From NCBI GenBank assembly GCA_003427395.1, contig BFEA01000599.1, positions 491,646 to 551,292 on the forward strand: a DNA stretch of 59,647 nucleotides, read 5' to 3'. This stretch comes from Chara braunii. Taxonomy: Eukaryota > Streptophyta > Charophyceae > Charales > Characeae. Position 1 is the stretch's first letter. Each line of letters opens with the position of its first letter. The notes beneath the pieces are model-generated. The model had not been told where the DNA came from. It saw nothing but the letters and a program-made list of their open reading frames with translations, and ran no database searches. Position numbers and translations under genes: made by a program. Below, piece after piece: positions 58,040 through 59,647 of the stretch.

Positions 58040-58320
58040 GACCCACGCCCGCGACCCAGAGATATGTCGCCAGTCATCCCCAAGTGGCACTGAGCAGCGA
58101 CTGCCTCGGTGCTCATAGGGGGAGGGGACCTGAGGAAAGGCACAGTGACTGCCCCATAGACGAAGCCCGACCCTGATACTACCGGCCGACCCCTGACCAG
58201 TTTTACCCCCCCCCGTGCTGTAGTAGGTATCCCACCTGCTGGTGGGTGCAGCTCCCGCATGTTCCCTCGTTGGAGGCTTGAGCACGGATGCGGCTGCCAC
58301 GGGGTTCCCCATAATACTGA
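58040..58320 (+). mobile_element. SINE body, copy 2 (tRNA head missing or replaced)
   Basis: Aligns with the body of the 45.5-kb SINE: AGATATGTCG, GAGCAGCGACTGC, GGGGGAGGGGACCTGAGG, ACCCTGATACTACCGGC, CCCACCTGCTGGTGGGTGCA, GTTCCCTCGTTGGAGGCTTG, AGCACGGATG and CCATAATACT. The region upstream of 58040 does not contain the A/B-box head, so the copy is 5' truncated or carries another head. It is the less decayed copy over the shared body. Confidence 0.8.
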
Positions 58321-58798
58321 GAAGGGGTAACTTTGGCGCAGTCACGAAAACAGTTTGTAATTGCATTTTTGGCAGTCCCGCGAATACAACACACCCCCAC
58401 GAGATCTCACTGGACCTGAAACGTAGGTCATATACATTCAGCATTACTGACCCTTTCCCCTCAAATGCAATTACAAACTCAAACCCTGACCGCGCCCTGT
58501 TCTCAACAATAGTGTGGTAGGGGACTTTCGGTACCATCAGGAACACGCGGACCCGTCAAACGAGGCGCGCACTGCGTACGTGGCAAAAGAATGACGAGGA
58601 GGACGACCTCGCGAACGAGGAGGATGACATCGCCCTGCTCGGCTCAGTACAACGCACTTGGCATGCGAATACGAAGCCAGGGAAGCACCGAGTGCATGAG
58701 CTGCGCCGGGAATCGGGCCTCCAGGAGCCCGAACCTGCATTCCTTTACACGCTGGAGGGCCGTGACCGTGAGGGCACAACAAGTGGGTGATTGGGTGC
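58321..58798. other. Open acidic frame, possible exon, no function assigned
   Basis: From about 58519 to a TGA at 58788-58790 one plus frame is open without an ATG and reads NDEEDDLANEEDDIALLGSV. AG dinucleotides just upstream (CAATAG, GGTAG) could be splice acceptors. I cannot show that it belongs to the next ORF, which is in another frame. Confidence 0.25.
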
Positions 58799-59161
58799 AT
58801 GGGAGAGGAGGCGTCAGGGCGTCGGCAACGGAAAGGAAAGGCAACAACACCAGGGCCCAATGAAGCAGGGTCAACGCACAGGGGGAAGAGTAAGGAGGGA
58901 GGCAATAAAGTCGCGCAGCCAAAAAGGAAGAGGGGGCGGCCTCATCTTTCCCCTGGAAAGAAGGTTGCGAAAGTTGCAGCGAAGGTTGCAAAAAAGACCG
59001 CAAAAGACGAAAAGGCTGCAGCCAAGGAAGTAAAAGCATCCGATGCTACAGAGGCGAGGCTGAAAAGGAAGCGTGCGCCCTGGGTCATGGAGGACGACGA
59101 TGACAATCTGCATGGCAAGGACGCAGTGCAGTTTTCTGGATCGACGTCATCATCGTCATAA
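58799..59161 (+). CDS. Small basic AT-hook protein candidate, 120 aa, possibly truncated
   Basis: From the ATG at 58799 the protein is Lys/Ala-rich with KRKRGRPHLSPGKK, an AT-hook core (RGRP flanked by basic residues). KKVAKVAAKVAKKTAKDEKA resembles an H1-like tail, and an acidic EDDDDN follows. This suggests a nuclear, DNA-binding role; partner and target are unknown. An in-frame TGA lies upstream at 58769. After the TAA (59159-59161) the same frame stays open for about 64 codons with an acidic stretch (EDEQLQEESGEEHESVEEAE), so the TAA may be a recent nonsense change or an exon edge. Alternatively the ORF is a fragment of a repeat-encoded protein. Moderate to low certainty. Confidence 0.4.
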   Translation: MGEEASGRRQRKGKATTPGPNEAGSTHRGKSKEGGNKVAQPKRKRGRPHLSPGKKVAKVAAKVAKKTAKDEKAAAKEVKASDATEARLKRKRAPWVMEDDDDNLHGKDAVQFSGSTSSSS

Positions 59162-59647
59162 GAAAGAGCCCAATCGTCATCATCGAAAGAGACTCCCGAG
59201 GACGAACAGTTGCAGGAGGAGTCTGGCGAGGAACATGAGTCAGTGGAGGAGGCAGAGTCGCCCACATATTTCGCACATTTTTGTAGATTCATTCGAATGT
59301 TCAGTGAACGAGTAGCCAGAGTAGTGTTCATATTGTTGTGTGTTTTTCAAAGGTAAAGCTTTTAACAATTTGAATTCTGATAAAGATTTCCAAAATTTTG
59401 AGTCTTTCTTACTCTTTTTGAAGTGTTTCAGTTTGTGTGTTTTTTAAAATTTGTTTCTTAACTTTCGTGAGTTTTGTTTCATGTTGCAAAATGTGTGTGT
59501 TGAAAGACCGTAATGTCATTTGTTGTGATCTGATTGTCGTGTCTCTTGTTTTTGCCTCTCGTGATGGCTATGTATGGAAACTGTGGACATCGCTGCCGCT
59601 ATTGCACGCGCAACACGACTAATAGGTGAGTTCCTCATGTTGCCAGG
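59162..59647. other. 3' continuation of the AT-hook frame, then T-rich sequence
   Basis: The open continuation ends at a TAA at 59354-59356. After that the sequence is T/G-rich (TTTTTAAAATTTGTTTC), like a plant 3'UTR or intron, to the window end. GGTGAGTTCC at about 59625 could be a splice donor. Confidence 0.3.

Overview
The window looks like nuclear DNA of a plant-lineage eukaryote, most likely a streptophyte (charophyte) alga such as Chara. That is inferred from a KIN-7 (CENP-E-like) kinesin with a C-terminal C3HC4 RING, an architecture known from land plants, together with plant-style L1-like LINEs carrying a zf-RVT domain, abundant CT/CA/GA microsatellites and large non-coding spaces. 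No species-level marker was seen. I support one clearly intact protein-coding gene (the kinesin, minus strand, 21982-26400) and two weak small-gene candidates. Nearly everything else is repeat or mobile DNA.

Layout. (1) 1-2.8 kb: microsatellite, then a decayed piece of an organellar-type (alpha-proteobacterial-like, probably mitochondrial) large-subunit rRNA 5' end, riddled with A-tailed insertions. Two of these are nothing but poly(A) between target-site duplications. (2) 2.8-9.8 kb: a decayed L1-like LINE on the minus strand. (3) 9.9-21.9 kb: no convincing gene; minisatellites, a polypurine block with a 302-base assembly gap, and three copies of a small inverted-repeat element beginning CAGGGCATACTCACAC. 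(4) 22-26.4 kb: the single-exon kinesin. About 240 bp upstream of its ATG lies a Nextera mate-pair junction adapter with a 45-bp duplication on both sides, an assembly artefact. (5) 27.8-28.5 kb and 37.1-38.1 kb: a MITE family whose ends read GGGYCTYGCTCCACTACT. (6) 29.6-37.0 kb: a second L1-like LINE, on the plus strand, better preserved than the first and interrupted mainly by in-frame stops. (7) 38.4-55.4 kb: an AT-rich block without recognisable genes, packed with degenerate tandem arrays, a dispersed repeat in three copies, a tRNA-derived SINE between two inverted satellite arrays, a long fold-back element and three arrays of short hairpins. (8) 55.4-59.6 kb: mixed composition, a 125-bp CT tract, a second SINE-body copy and a small basic AT-hook ORF.

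The most unusual signal is the hairpin arrays (42.79-43.59, 53.59-54.18 and 54.46-55.17 kb). In each array a nearly constant loop sequence is flanked by arms that differ completely from unit to unit yet remain complementary to each other. This looks like maintenance of base pairing, or insertion with inverted duplication of the target. I do not recognise a described family with this design. No function is claimed.
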